NCBI RefSeq assembly: GCF_015101885.1 | Contig: NZ_CP062941.1 | Coordinates: 2,046,001 to 2,110,000 of the forward strand | Direction of reading: 5' to 3' | Origin: Massilia litorea | GTDB lineage: Bacteria > Pseudomonadota > Gammaproteobacteria > Burkholderiales > Burkholderiaceae_D | Length of the DNA stretch: 64,000 nucleotides | In this document: piece after piece, positions 36,260-44,779 of the stretch | Numbering within the stretch: position 1 is the stretch's first letter | Layout of the letters: each line of letters starts with the position of its first letter | Notes under the pieces: generated by a model | Told to the model about the DNA's origin: nothing | The model's input: only the letters and a program-made list of their open reading frames with translations | Database searches by the model: none | Program-made: the position numbers and the translations under genes

Positions 36260-37423
36260 ATGCGTAACCTGATCGCCCTGTTTGCCACCAGCATCCTGAT
36301 GCTGAGCGCAAGCGCCAACGAACCGCCGCACGCCGCCAAGCCGGCGCCGGAGGCCGACAAGAAATCGCAGGACGCCGCCAGACTGGCTGCCGCGCTGGCC
36401 AGGCCGGCCGTGGCCGCCGACAAGCCGGCCGCCGGGAAAGTGGAGAAGGACGAGAAGGGCGGCAAGGCGTCCGCGCCGCTCACCAAACCCTTGATCGACA
36501 AGCCGCTGATCGACAAGTCCCTGGTCGAAAAGCCGCCCAAGGCCAGCGCGGCCACGGCCGACAAGGTCGCCGCCGCCGTCTCCGCTCCCGACGACGATGC
36601 GCAAGTCGACCTGTCCGTGAAAATCGCCGAGCGCCTGGCCGAGATGCGTGCCAGGCAGGCTGCGCGCGCGGCCGCGGCCGCCAAGGCGAAAAAGGCGGCC
36701 GAGGCCAAACGCAAGAAGGAAGCGGCGATCGCGGCCGCGCCGAAGATCAGCAACCATTGGGATTACGACGGCGAATTCGGCCCGGAAAACTGGGGCAAGA
36801 TCAACCCGGCCTGGGCCCAGTGCGGCAAGGGCAGCCGCCAGTCGCCGATCGACATCCGCGACGGCATGAAGGTCAACCTCGACGAGATCGATTTCGACTA
36901 CCGTCCCGCGAGCTTCACTGAGATCGACAACGGCCACACGGTGCAGGTGAATGTCGCCGGCGGCAGTTTCATCCAGGTCGGCGTCGAGCGCTACGAGCTG
37001 GTGCAGTTCCACTTCCACCGCCCCTCGGAAGAACGCATCAACGGCAAGGGCACCGAGATGGTGGTGCACCTCGTGCACCGCGGCCGTGGCGGCCAGCTGG
37101 CGGTCGTCGCCGTGCTGCTCGAGCGCGGCAAGCCGAACGAGGCGATCCAGACCGTGTGGAACAACATCCCCCTGGAGAAGGGGCAGCTCGGTTCGCCGGG
37201 CGTGGACCTCGACCCGCTCGAGCTGCTGCCGAACCGGCGCGAGTACTACACCTACATGGGTTCGCTGACCACGCCGCCCTGCACCGAGAACGTACAGTGG
37301 CTGGTGATGAAGCAGCCGATGACCGCGTCGCCGGCGCAGATGGCGCTGTTCTCGCGCCTGTATCCGCTGAATGCGCGGCCGCTGCAGGAAAGTGGCGGGC
37401 GGATGGTCAAGGAATCGAATTAA
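36260..37423 (+). CDS. Alpha-carbonic anhydrase with long charged N-terminal tether
   Basis: This 387-residue exported enzyme hydrates CO2 in the periplasm. A signal peptide (MRNLIALFATSILMLSASA) is followed by a linker of about 140 residues. The linker is rich in Lys, Ala and Asp, including the repeat LIDKPLIDKSLVEKP and an Ala/Lys helix before residue 165. The catalytic domain begins with HWDYDGEFGPENW. Zinc ligands are His251, His253 (QFHFH) and His270 (MVVHLVH), with SLTTPPCTE downstream. A GTG at 36236 could add eight residues but lies one base from an AAGGAGG; neither start has an ideal ribosome site. It is transcribed alone. Confidence 0.9.
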   Translation: MRNLIALFATSILMLSASANEPPHAAKPAPEADKKSQDAARLAAALARPAVAADKPAAGKVEKDEKGGKASAPLTKPLIDKPLIDKSLVEKPPKASAATADKVAAAVSAPDDDAQVDLSVKIAERLAEMRARQAARAAAAAKAKKAAEAKRKKEAAIAAAPKISNHWDYDGEFGPENWGKINPAWAQCGKGSRQSPIDIRDGMKVNLDEIDFDYRPASFTEIDNGHTVQVNVAGGSFIQVGVERYELVQFHFHRPSEERINGKGTEMVVHLVHRGRGGQLAVVAVLLERGKPNEAIQTVWNNIPLEKGQLGSPGVDLDPLELLPNRREYYTYMGSLTTPPCTENVQWLVMKQPMTASPAQMALFSRLYPLNARPLQESGGRMVKESN

Positions 37424-37478
37424 AGGAAAAGCCGGCGATGCCGTAATGCCGGTCAGTTGAGCCGAAGCAGCCGCGTAA

Positions 37479-37646
37479 CCTAGGGTGGGCACTTGTGCCC
37501 ACGCGTAATACCTGCCATCAAGATCGTCGAGCACGACATCGGAGCCGGTCCGTATCACGCGTGGGCTCGGGGAGCCCACCCTACGGTGCACGCAATGCGC
37601 GGCCGGTGCAGTTGAACGCGTGGGCGGGAGACCCGCCCACCCTACG
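37479..37646. repeat. REP-like palindrome cluster of three units (site 4)
   Basis: Units lie at 37479-37505, 37556-37585 and 37616-37646. The first carries a TAGGGTGGGC head on the plus strand; the other two carry the GTAG head on the minus strand (ending CCCACCCTAC). This is the densest cluster in the window and fills most of the 232-base gap between convergent genes. Confidence 0.75.
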
Positions 37647-37655
37647 GGTCAGAGT

Positions 37656-38459
37656 TCAGCTGACCTGGTATTCACCTACCCAGGCTTCACCCGGCTGCAA
37701 GGCCAGCCCCTCCAGCCGCGCCGGCTCGATGCACACGAAGCGCCGGTATTCTTCGTCCGCCATATCCGCCAGCGCCGCCGCATCCTCAAGCCCCGGATTC
37801 CACACCACCGCATCCGCAAACCCATCCTGCCGCAGCGTCAGCACGACCCCGCCATCGACCAGGGCGAGGCGCGGCTCGACGCCCTGGTACACGCGGTCGA
37901 ACTTGTCGCTGATCGCCAGCTCCTCGCGCTCGACGCCGAGGATGCGCACGCTGCCCACATCGTCGACGAGGAAATAGGTATGCAGCGCCGCCGCGAACGG
38001 GAAGGGTGTGGCGCCCGTATTGCGCACTTCAAAAGCCATCGTCAGCTCGTTGGCGCGGATCGCGATGCGCAGCCTCAATTCAAACGCGTGCGGCCAGGCT
38101 TGCGCATGCTGCGGCGCCAGGTCCGACGGCGCCAGCGCGAACACGGCAAAGGCCCAGCCCTCATCGAGACCCTGGTCGAGCACGCGCCAGTTGCTGACCC
38201 GCGCAAAACCGTGGCGCATGCCGCTGCCGCGTTCCGCGAATTGCGGGAAGATCACCGGCACCCCGCCGCGGATCGCCTTGCTGCCGTCCAGCGCCGACTT
38301 CGCGCTGCAGAACAGGCGCTCGCGCCCGTCGGCGCCGCGCCAGGAAATCAGGTGGGCGCCGTACAGCGTGACGTTCGCCTGCGCGCCGTCGGGAGAAGTG
38401 AGCAGCAGGGCCGGCAATTGGCCGAAGGTGGTGGAGACGGCGGCATCGAGATGGTTCAT
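37656..38459 (-). CDS. yeaD: D-hexose-6-phosphate mutarotase (aldose 1-epimerase fold)
   Basis: This 267-residue cytosolic protein is similar to YeaD/Ymr099c, which interconvert anomers of glucose 6-phosphate. Family features are YGAHLISWRGADGRERLFCS, AIRGGVPVIFPQFAERG, RHGFARVSNW, the His in ALHTYFLV and the Glu in CIEPARLEG near the end. The ATG at 38459 is preferred; the open frame extends 13 codons upstream. It is 58 bases after amiC in the same direction. Confidence 0.87.
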   Translation of the reverse strand: MNHLDAAVSTTFGQLPALLLTSPDGAQANVTLYGAHLISWRGADGRERLFCSAKSALDGSKAIRGGVPVIFPQFAERGSGMRHGFARVSNWRVLDQGLDEGWAFAVFALAPSDLAPQHAQAWPHAFELRLRIAIRANELTMAFEVRNTGATPFPFAAALHTYFLVDDVGSVRILGVEREELAISDKFDRVYQGVEPRLALVDGGVVLTLRQDGFADAVVWNPGLEDAAALADMADEEYRRFVCIEPARLEGLALQPGEAWVGEYQVS

Positions 38460-38517
38460 GTCTAAAACCTGACGGATCTGGGCCGCGTAGTATGCCATGG
38501 CGGCCCGGAATGCGGCC

Positions 38518-39945
38518 TTACGTCATGCGGCTCTTCGCCATCGGCGGATTCGCCGAGAAATAACGCTTGATGCCCTTGGTGATGGCGTTCGCCAGCTGCT
38601 CCTGGTAGTCGTCGTCCTTCAGCTTCGCTTCCTCTTCCGGATTCGAAATGAAGGCCGTCTCGACCAGGATCGACGGAATGTCCGGGGCTTTCAGCACCGC
38701 GAATCCGGCCTGCTCGACGGCCGCCTTGTGCAGCCGGTTGATGCCGCCGATCTCGCCCAGCACCGCCTTGCCGAGTTTTAAACTGTCGTTGATCTGGGCC
38801 GTCGTCGACAGGTCGAACAGCACGCTGGCCAGCTGGCGGTCATGCTTGGCGAGGTTCACGCCGCCGATCATGTCGGCCTTGTTCTGGTCGGTCGCGAGCC
38901 AGCGTGCGGCGGTCGAGCTGGCGCCTTTTTCGGAGAGCACGAAAACGGACGAGCCGCGTGCGCGCTGCTCGATGAAGGCGTCGGCGTGGATCGAGACGAA
39001 CAGGTCGGCCTGCACCTTTCTTGCCTTTTCCACGCGCGTGCCGAGCGGGACGAAATAGTCGCCGTCGCGGGTCAGCATCACGCGCGTGTTCGGCAGCGCT
39101 TCCAGGCGCGTTTTCAGTTTTTTCGCCACCGCCAGCACGATGTCCTTTTCGCGCGTGCCGGTGGCGCCGATCGCGCCCGGGTCCTCGCCGCCGTGGCCGG
39201 GGTCGAGCGCGATCGTCACCATCCGCACCACGTTGTTCGCAGGGAGCGGCGGTTTATTCGCAGGCTTGCCGGGCGCCGGCGCCGGCGCCGGCGTCGGCTG
39301 CATTGGCTGAGTAGCGCGCGGTGCCGCGTTGCCGCTCATGGCGGCGATTTCCGCTTCCAGGCGCGCCACCGGATCGGGCGCTACCGGCTGCGCGGGCGGC
39401 ACCGGTACGGCCGGCACCGCGGTGGCCGTGCCGTCGCCGGGCGACCATTCTCCCTTGTCGATCAGGGCCGCGATCGGATCGGCTTCGCGTACCGGATACA
39501 GGTCGAAGATCAGGCGGTGTTTATACTCCGCGACCGGGGCCAGCGTGAACACCTGCGGCTTGACTTCTTCCTTCAGGTCGAACACCAGGCGCACCACGTT
39601 CGGGCGGTTCTGGCCGACGCGTACCTGCTTGATGTACGGGTCGTTCGACTCGATTTTCGCCACCAGGCTTTTCAGGGTGTCGTTCAGTTGCAGGCCGTCG
39701 ATGTCGACTACCAGGCGCGGCGGATCGGGCACCAGGAAGTGCTCGGCCTTCAGGTTGGTGTCGTTTTCCAGCGTGACGCGCGTGTAGTCGTCGGCCGGCC
39801 AGACGCGCACGGCGAGAATCTGCGCCGCATATGCGGGCAGCGGGGCGATCACCGACAGCAGCAGCGTGCCGCCGGCTTTGAGCACGGTACGGCGGCGCGC
39901 AGGGGAGGTCACGGAGGCGGGGCGAAGGAGAGGCGGTCGAGACAT
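38518..39945 (-). CDS. amiC: N-acetylmuramoyl-L-alanine amidase (AmiC type)
   Basis: This periplasmic zinc amidase (475 aa) splits septal peptidoglycan during daughter-cell separation. The N-terminus has a twin-arginine-like motif ARRRTVLKAGG and a hydrophobic stretch ending PAYA, as in Tat-exported AmiC. An AMIN domain (about 40-145) follows for septal targeting. A Pro/Ala-rich linker with a GCC-GGC codon repeat leads to the Amidase_3 domain (about 245-465) with LDPGHGGEDPGA, SIHADAF and VETAFISNPEEE. The start at 39945 overlaps the end of tsaE by 37 bases. The tsaE-amiC order is conserved in proteobacteria. Confidence 0.94.
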   Translation of the reverse strand: MSRPPLLRPASVTSPARRRTVLKAGGTLLLSVIAPLPAYAAQILAVRVWPADDYTRVTLENDTNLKAEHFLVPDPPRLVVDIDGLQLNDTLKSLVAKIESNDPYIKQVRVGQNRPNVVRLVFDLKEEVKPQVFTLAPVAEYKHRLIFDLYPVREADPIAALIDKGEWSPGDGTATAVPAVPVPPAQPVAPDPVARLEAEIAAMSGNAAPRATQPMQPTPAPAPAPGKPANKPPLPANNVVRMVTIALDPGHGGEDPGAIGATGTREKDIVLAVAKKLKTRLEALPNTRVMLTRDGDYFVPLGTRVEKARKVQADLFVSIHADAFIEQRARGSSVFVLSEKGASSTAARWLATDQNKADMIGGVNLAKHDRQLASVLFDLSTTAQINDSLKLGKAVLGEIGGINRLHKAAVEQAGFAVLKAPDIPSILVETAFISNPEEEAKLKDDDYQEQLANAITKGIKRYFSANPPMAKSRMT

Positions 39946-40394
39946 AGCAGGCCCTGTGGAGACAACGCCTGCAATTCTACAGCACGTCCGACCCCGTGGA
40001 CCTCGAGCGACACCCGGACGTCGGGTGGCGGCAACACCGGCTCGCCCTTTTCCGGCCACTCGACGATGCAGATGTTCTTGCCGTCGAAGTCTTCGCGAAA
40101 GCCCGCATCCAGGAATTCCTCCGGACTGGACATGCGGTACAGGTCGTAGTGGATGATGTTGGCGGGCTGGCCGTCCAGCTGCACCCGATACGGTTCCGAC
40201 AAGGTATAGGTCGGGCTTTTGACGGTGCCCTGGTGCCCGGCCGCCTGGATCAGCGCGCGCGTGAGCGCCGTCTTGCCGGCGCCGAGGTCGCCGTGCAGGT
40301 AGATGACGAGGCCCGGAACGACGGCCCGGGCCAGGGCGGCGCCAAGGAGAAGGGTCGCCGATTCGTCCGGCAGGTAGGCTGTGAAGTGCTGCAT
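39909..40394 (-). CDS. tsaE: tRNA threonylcarbamoyladenosine biosynthesis ATPase TsaE
   Basis: TsaE is the ATPase that cycles the TsaB-TsaD complex in t6A37 synthesis. The 161-residue protein has the P-loop GDLGAGKT, then SPTYTLSEPY and HYDLYRM, and VEWPEKG, all diagnostic. The ATG at 40394 follows a TTG that could add one residue. It is divergent from queG with a 54-base gap and coupled to amiC. TsaD is encoded at 61.9 kb; TsaB and TsaC are not in the window. Confidence 0.95.
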   Translation of the reverse strand: MQHFTAYLPDESATLLLGAALARAVVPGLVIYLHGDLGAGKTALTRALIQAAGHQGTVKSPTYTLSEPYRVQLDGQPANIIHYDLYRMSSPEEFLDAGFREDFDGKNICIVEWPEKGEPVLPPPDVRVSLEVHGVGRAVELQALSPQGLLCLDRLSFAPPP

Positions 40395-40448
40395 CAATTA
40401 AAATGGTAGGTTTGGTGGCGCGCTGGTGCCGTGATTGTCCTTGACCGA

Positions 40449-41531
40449 ATGTCCATTCAACTCCCCGATCTGCAGGAACTGACCCGTGCCATCAAGGCCT
40501 GGGGACGCGAACTCGGCTTTGCCGACGTCCGCATCGCCGACGTCGACCTCGCGCACGCCGAAGAAGGGCTGACTGCCTGGCTGGCGGCGGGTCATCACGG
40601 CGAGATGGATTATATGGCAAGCCACGGCATGAAGCGCGCCCGGCCGGCCGAACTGGTGCCGGGAACGGTGCGCGCGATCGTGGCGCGCATGGATTATCTG
40701 CCGCTGCAGGAGGGCTGGCGCGAGCGCGAGCTGGCGCGCCAGCTGGAGCCGGGCGCCGCCGTGGTGTCGATGTATGCGCGCGGCCGCGATTACCACAAGG
40801 TGCTGCGCAACCGCCTGGCCCAGCTGGCCGAGCGCGTGAAGGGCGAGATCGGCGAATATGGCTACCGGGTGTTTACGGATTCGGCACCGGTGATGGAATT
40901 GCCGCTGGCAGAAAAGGCGGGCCTGGGCTGGCGCGGCAAGCACACGCTGCTGCTCTCGCGCGATGCCGGCTCGACCTTTTTTATCGGCGAGATCCTGGTC
41001 GATTTACCACTGCCGGTCGATGCGCCGACGAGCAGTCACTGCGGCGCCTGCAGCAACTGTATCGACCTCTGTCCTACCCAGGCCATCCTCGGCCCTGGCC
41101 GGCTCGACGCGCGGCGCTGCATCTCTTACCTGACGATCGAACTGAAGGGGAGCATTCCGGTCGAGCTGCGCGGCCTGATCGGGAATCGCATCTACGGCTG
41201 CGACGATTGCCAGCTGGCCTGCCCCTGGAACAAGTTCGCGCAACGGGCGACGGTGCCGGATTTCGACGAACGAAATGGTCTCGGCGACGCCAGCATGCTG
41301 GAACTGTTCGCGTGGGAAGAAGAGGAATTCAACCGCCGTATGGAAGGCAGTCCGATCCGGCGCATCGGCCACGAGCGCTGGCTGCGCAACCTGGCGGTGG
41401 GGCTGGGCAATGCCGCGCAGGGGCGCCGCGGCGATCCGCTCATCGTGGCGGCACTGCAGGCGCGCGCAACGCACCCGTCCGCGCTGGTGCGCGAACACGT
41501 CGAATGGGCGCTGCTGCAACACGCATCATAG
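40449..41531 (+). CDS. queG: Epoxyqueuosine reductase
   Basis: QueG is a cobalamin- and iron-sulfur-dependent enzyme for the last step of queuosine formation in tRNA. The 360-residue product has RDYHKVLRNRL, then AEKAGLGWRGKHTLLL, and two [4Fe-4S] motifs CGACSNCIDLCP and CDDCQLACPWN. A C-terminal HEAT-like segment follows. The ATG at 40449 gives the normal length; a GTG at 40431 is an alternative, and neither has a strong ribosome site. The stop overlaps the opposing DUF3052 gene by six bases. Confidence 0.95.
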   Translation: MSIQLPDLQELTRAIKAWGRELGFADVRIADVDLAHAEEGLTAWLAAGHHGEMDYMASHGMKRARPAELVPGTVRAIVARMDYLPLQEGWRERELARQLEPGAAVVSMYARGRDYHKVLRNRLAQLAERVKGEIGEYGYRVFTDSAPVMELPLAEKAGLGWRGKHTLLLSRDAGSTFFIGEILVDLPLPVDAPTSSHCGACSNCIDLCPTQAILGPGRLDARRCISYLTIELKGSIPVELRGLIGNRIYGCDDCQLACPWNKFAQRATVPDFDERNGLGDASMLELFAWEEEEFNRRMEGSPIRRIGHERWLRNLAVGLGNAAQGRRGDPLIVAALQARATHPSALVREHVEWALLQHAS

Positions 41532-41906
41532 TTCGATGCGCTTGGCGCGCATGGCCGACCAGTCGCCATCGATCGAGATCATCGCCACGGCGGTGATCCC
41601 GTTTTCCTTCAGATAAGCGTTGATCGAGTCGCGATTGATATCGGTGGCTTTCGAGGCCGTCTGCTTCAGGTAAGCGATCCAGAGCGAACCCTTGTCGCTC
41701 AGCCGTTCTTTGGCCTGCGGCAGGAATTGCTCGAGGTCCTTGCGGTTCATGCAGAACATCATGATCACGTCGAAGGGGCCATCGCCTTCCTTGACCAGCT
41801 CTTGCGGAAACTGCGCCACGACCGTCGGGTGGACGCTGCCGTTCATGATCAGCATCGATTTCGCGTTGCGCAGGAACATGCGATCTGCAACTGTCTTTTC
41901 GTTCAT
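41526..41906 (-). CDS. DUF3052-like protein
   Basis: This 126-residue protein has a Rossmann-like pattern without a glycine-rich SAM motif: FDVIMMFCMNRKDLEQFLPQAKERLSDKGSLWIAYLK and a C-terminal SIDGDWSAMRAKRI. These fit DUF3052, a degenerate methyltransferase-like family. No catalytic residues are evident. The N-terminus MNEKTVADRMFLR fits the family. It sits between queG (convergent, overlapping six bases) and dctR, and no partner is suggested. The 170 bases upstream to dctR show no feature. Confidence 0.7.
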   Translation of the reverse strand: MNEKTVADRMFLRNAKSMLIMNGSVHPTVVAQFPQELVKEGDGPFDVIMMFCMNRKDLEQFLPQAKERLSDKGSLWIAYLKQTASKATDINRDSINAYLKENGITAVAMISIDGDWSAMRAKRIEL

Positions 41907-42076
41907 CTGCTTTCCCTAAAGAAGTTGGCGTCACGGGCGCAAGCAGCGACGCGTTCAATGTGGATTTTACAAGCGATCGACAAAACGGGACGGCGTTCGG
42001 CACGTCCTGTGCGCGCTCATTTGTGACCGGAAGTCGTGGCTGAGTTGTGGTGTGGGAGAAGGGAACCAAAAGGGAA

Positions 42077-42658
42077 CTACTTCAGCAAGCCCGCCAGCTC
42101 CACCGCCGTCTTGACCTGCATCTTGTCGAAGATGTGCGCCCGGTGCACCTCGACCGTCCGCATGCTGATGCCGAGTTCGTCGGCCACGACCTTGTTCATC
42201 TTGCCGGCCAAAATCAGGTCGAGCACTTCGCGTTCGCGGGCCGACAGGGTCGCCAGGCGCGCCTGCACGCGGGCGGCGCTGGCGGCGTTGCGGGCCGCGG
42301 CCAGGGCCTGGTCGACGCGGTCCATCAGGTCGTTGTCGTTGAAGGGCTTTTCGAAGAAATCGAAGGCGCCGCGCTTGAGCGAATCGACCGCCATCGGCAC
42401 GTCGCCGTGGCCGGTGAGGAAGATGACGGGCATCCGCGCCAGCCAGCCGCGGCTGATGATCTGGTCGAACACGGCGATGCCGTTCATGTCGGGCATGCGC
42501 ACATCGAGCAGCACGCAGTCGCCCTCCGGGTCGGGCTCCCCGACACTGTCGAGGAAGGCCTGGCCGCCGGCATAGCCGCGCACCGCGAGTCCGCGCGACT
42601 GCGCCAGCCAGGCGAGGGCATCGCGGATCACGTCTTCGTCGTCGACAATATGCAGCAT
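42077..42658 (-). CDS. dctR: FixJ/NarL-type response regulator (DctR-like)
   Basis: This 193-residue regulator has a receiver domain (Asp6 and Asp7, phosphoacceptor Asp52 in LLDVRMPDM, and the FEKPF Lys) and a LuxR-type DNA-binding domain. The latter contains LSAREREVLDLILAGKMNKVVADELGISMRTVEVHRAHIFDKM. AGGAG is 7 bases before the ATG at 42658, which decides the start. It lies 20 bases after the sensor kinase gene. As in DctS-DctR of Rhodobacter it lacks a sigma-54 interaction domain. Its likely target is the divergent dctP promoter, given the arrangement. Confidence 0.88.
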   Translation of the reverse strand: MLHIVDDEDVIRDALAWLAQSRGLAVRGYAGGQAFLDSVGEPDPEGDCVLLDVRMPDMNGIAVFDQIISRGWLARMPVIFLTGHGDVPMAVDSLKRGAFDFFEKPFNDNDLMDRVDQALAAARNAASAARVQARLATLSAREREVLDLILAGKMNKVVADELGISMRTVEVHRAHIFDKMQVKTAVELAGLLK

Positions 42659-42678
42659 CGGGGGTCTCCTGGTTGCCG

Positions 42679-44670
42679 TCATTGTAGCTCGGCCGGCGGG
42701 GCGGCGGAGGGCCGCGGCAGGCTGAAGGTGAAGACGGTACCGCCGCCCGGGTTCGGCGCATGGGTCAGCGTGCCGCCGTGGAACTCGATCGCCGTACGGC
42801 AGATCGACAGTCCCATGCCCATGCCCTCGGCCTTGGTCGAGAAGAAGGGAGAGAACAGGCGCTCGGCCACGTCGGGTGCGATGCCATGGCCCTTGTCGAT
42901 CACGGAAACGGATACCTGAGCCGCGTCGGCGCTGGCCGTGATGCGCAGGATGCGCTGCTCGGGTGCCACGTCCGCCATCGCCTCGACGCCGTTGCGCGTC
43001 AGGTTCAGCAGCACCTGCTCGAGCATCACGCGGTCGGCCGAGACCGGCGGCAGCCGCGCCGGCAGCTCGATCTGGAGGGCGACATACCACTTGCGCGCCT
43101 GCAGTTCGATCAAGGCGCGCACGCCGTCGACCACGCTGTAGATATCGACCGTCTCGCGCTGCGGCTCGCTCTTCTTGACGAATTCGTGCACGCTTTTGAT
43201 GATCTGTCCCGCGCGCTGGGCCTGCTGGCGCGCCTGCTCCAGCGCGCGCCGCAGCAGGGTCGGCTCGATCGCCACGCCCTTGTCGGCGCGCTCGAGCACA
43301 TTCAGGGCGCCGGCCGTGTAGCTGGAAATGGCGGCCAGCGGCTGGTTCAGCTCGTGCGCCAGCATCGACGAGATCTCGCCCATGGTTGCCAGGCGCGCGC
43401 TCGTTTCCAGCTTTTCCTGCTGCTGGCGATTGAGTTCCTCGGCCTTCTTGCGGTCGGTGATGTCGAGGATAGAACTCATCCAGCCGGTCTGGTTGCCGCG
43501 GCTGTCGACCAATGGCGCCTCGAACACGAGCACCGGCACCCGGACGCCATCCGAGCGCTGGAACACGGTCTCGAACTGCGGCGTGATCGTGCCGGCCAAT
43601 ACGCCGGCGAAGCGTTCCTCGTATTCGCCGCGCGCTTCCGGCGCCCAGTAGGGCATCGGCGGCTTCCTGCCTACCAGCTCTTCCGGCGGCAGGCCGACCA
43701 TCTCGCAGAAGGCCTTGTTGACATAGGTGACGCGCCCCTCGAGGTCGCGCGCGCGCAGGCCCGTCATCAGCGAATTTTCCATCGCGGTGCGGAAGGCCAT
43801 CTGCTGGCGCAGCGCGGACTCGGCCGCCAGCGTGCGCGAGATGTGGCGCCACAGGGTGAGCAGGCTCCACAGCAAGCCGAGCGCCAGCACGATCACCGAG
43901 CCGACGAGTAAATTCGGCAGCAGGCGCGGCGCGCCCTTGACGCTGTCGGTGGCGAGCACGATCGAGGCGCCGGGCAGGTCGAGCGCGCGGCGGTGGGTGT
44001 AGACCCCGCGCCCCGGGCCGCCGTCGGCGCGCGCCGCCACCGCGACGTCGTTGCGGTCGAGCAGGGACAGGGCATTGTCCTGGGCGAACCACCAGGGCAC
44101 GGTTTCGTTCAGCAGGGTTTTCAGGCTGTAGGTCGCCATCAGGCTGCCGGCGTAGGCGCCGTCGTGGTACAGCGGCAGGTAATAGTCCAGTAAACCCTGC
44201 ATGTGCGAGGTGGCGCCGTAGGGCTCGGTGTAGCGTCCGGCCCGTGTCAGGCGCGCCATCTCCTGGGTCTCGCTCAGGCCCGGCGCGCCGCCGGCCGGGT
44301 CGGCCCCATGGCGCGCCAGCACCTCGCCGTTCGGCCCCAGCCACAACACGCGGCGCAGTTCCGGACCGTTCTTGAACAGTTGCGCCAGGCGCGCCTGCAG
44401 CACGGCGGGCGCGGGCGGCTTGTCGGCCAGGTCGGTGCCGAGCGTGGCCAGCGCTTCCTCGCTGCGCGCGAGTTCGAAGCGCAGGGTCTGCTCGACCCAC
44501 AGCGTGTCGGCGATCAGTTGTTCCTGGCGCTCGTTGCTTTCCATCTGGCGCGCCTGCCAGGGCAGCCAGAACAGGACGGCGAGAAACAGCAGCACCAGCA
44601 GGACCGGCACCAGCCAGCGCCAGGGACGGGCCAGGTTGGCGCGGCGGCGCAGGGAAAACGGGTTATTCAT
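42679..44670 (-). CDS. dctS: Sensor histidine kinase (DctS-like, dicarboxylate sensing)
   Basis: This 663-residue kinase has two membrane helices (about 16-36 and 250-272) flanking a large periplasmic sensor domain of the double-PAS type. A cytosolic PAS domain (about 300-420), a HisKA domain (His439 in AHELNQPLAAISSYTAGALN) and a HATPase domain with NLTRNGVEAM, VIDKGHGIA and GMGMGLSICRTAIEFHGG follow. This layout matches DctS/DctB C4-dicarboxylate sensors. The ligand is inferred from the neighbouring TRAP binding protein, not read from the sequence. The ATG at 44670 is 109 bases from the divergent dctP start. Confidence 0.85.
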   Translation of the reverse strand: MNNPFSLRRRANLARPWRWLVPVLLVLLFLAVLFWLPWQARQMESNERQEQLIADTLWVEQTLRFELARSEEALATLGTDLADKPPAPAVLQARLAQLFKNGPELRRVLWLGPNGEVLARHGADPAGGAPGLSETQEMARLTRAGRYTEPYGATSHMQGLLDYYLPLYHDGAYAGSLMATYSLKTLLNETVPWWFAQDNALSLLDRNDVAVAARADGGPGRGVYTHRRALDLPGASIVLATDSVKGAPRLLPNLLVGSVIVLALGLLWSLLTLWRHISRTLAAESALRQQMAFRTAMENSLMTGLRARDLEGRVTYVNKAFCEMVGLPPEELVGRKPPMPYWAPEARGEYEERFAGVLAGTITPQFETVFQRSDGVRVPVLVFEAPLVDSRGNQTGWMSSILDITDRKKAEELNRQQQEKLETSARLATMGEISSMLAHELNQPLAAISSYTAGALNVLERADKGVAIEPTLLRRALEQARQQAQRAGQIIKSVHEFVKKSEPQRETVDIYSVVDGVRALIELQARKWYVALQIELPARLPPVSADRVMLEQVLLNLTRNGVEAMADVAPEQRILRITASADAAQVSVSVIDKGHGIAPDVAERLFSPFFSTKAEGMGMGLSICRTAIEFHGGTLTHAPNPGGGTVFTFSLPRPSAAPPAELQ

Positions 44671-44779
44671 GGGATAGTGGAAGGTTTTCTTGTGCGATGC
44701 TATTGTGGACTTCTGTCGTGGCAACGCAACCGCGGTCCGCGCCAGGCGCCTTGCTTATTTCATCTTTTTCGATCGACGC

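Noticed and set aside
39255..39310. GCC-GGC short tandem repeat
   Set aside because: It is the coding sequence of the Pro/Ala linker in AmiC, not a separate repeat or CRISPR-like array.
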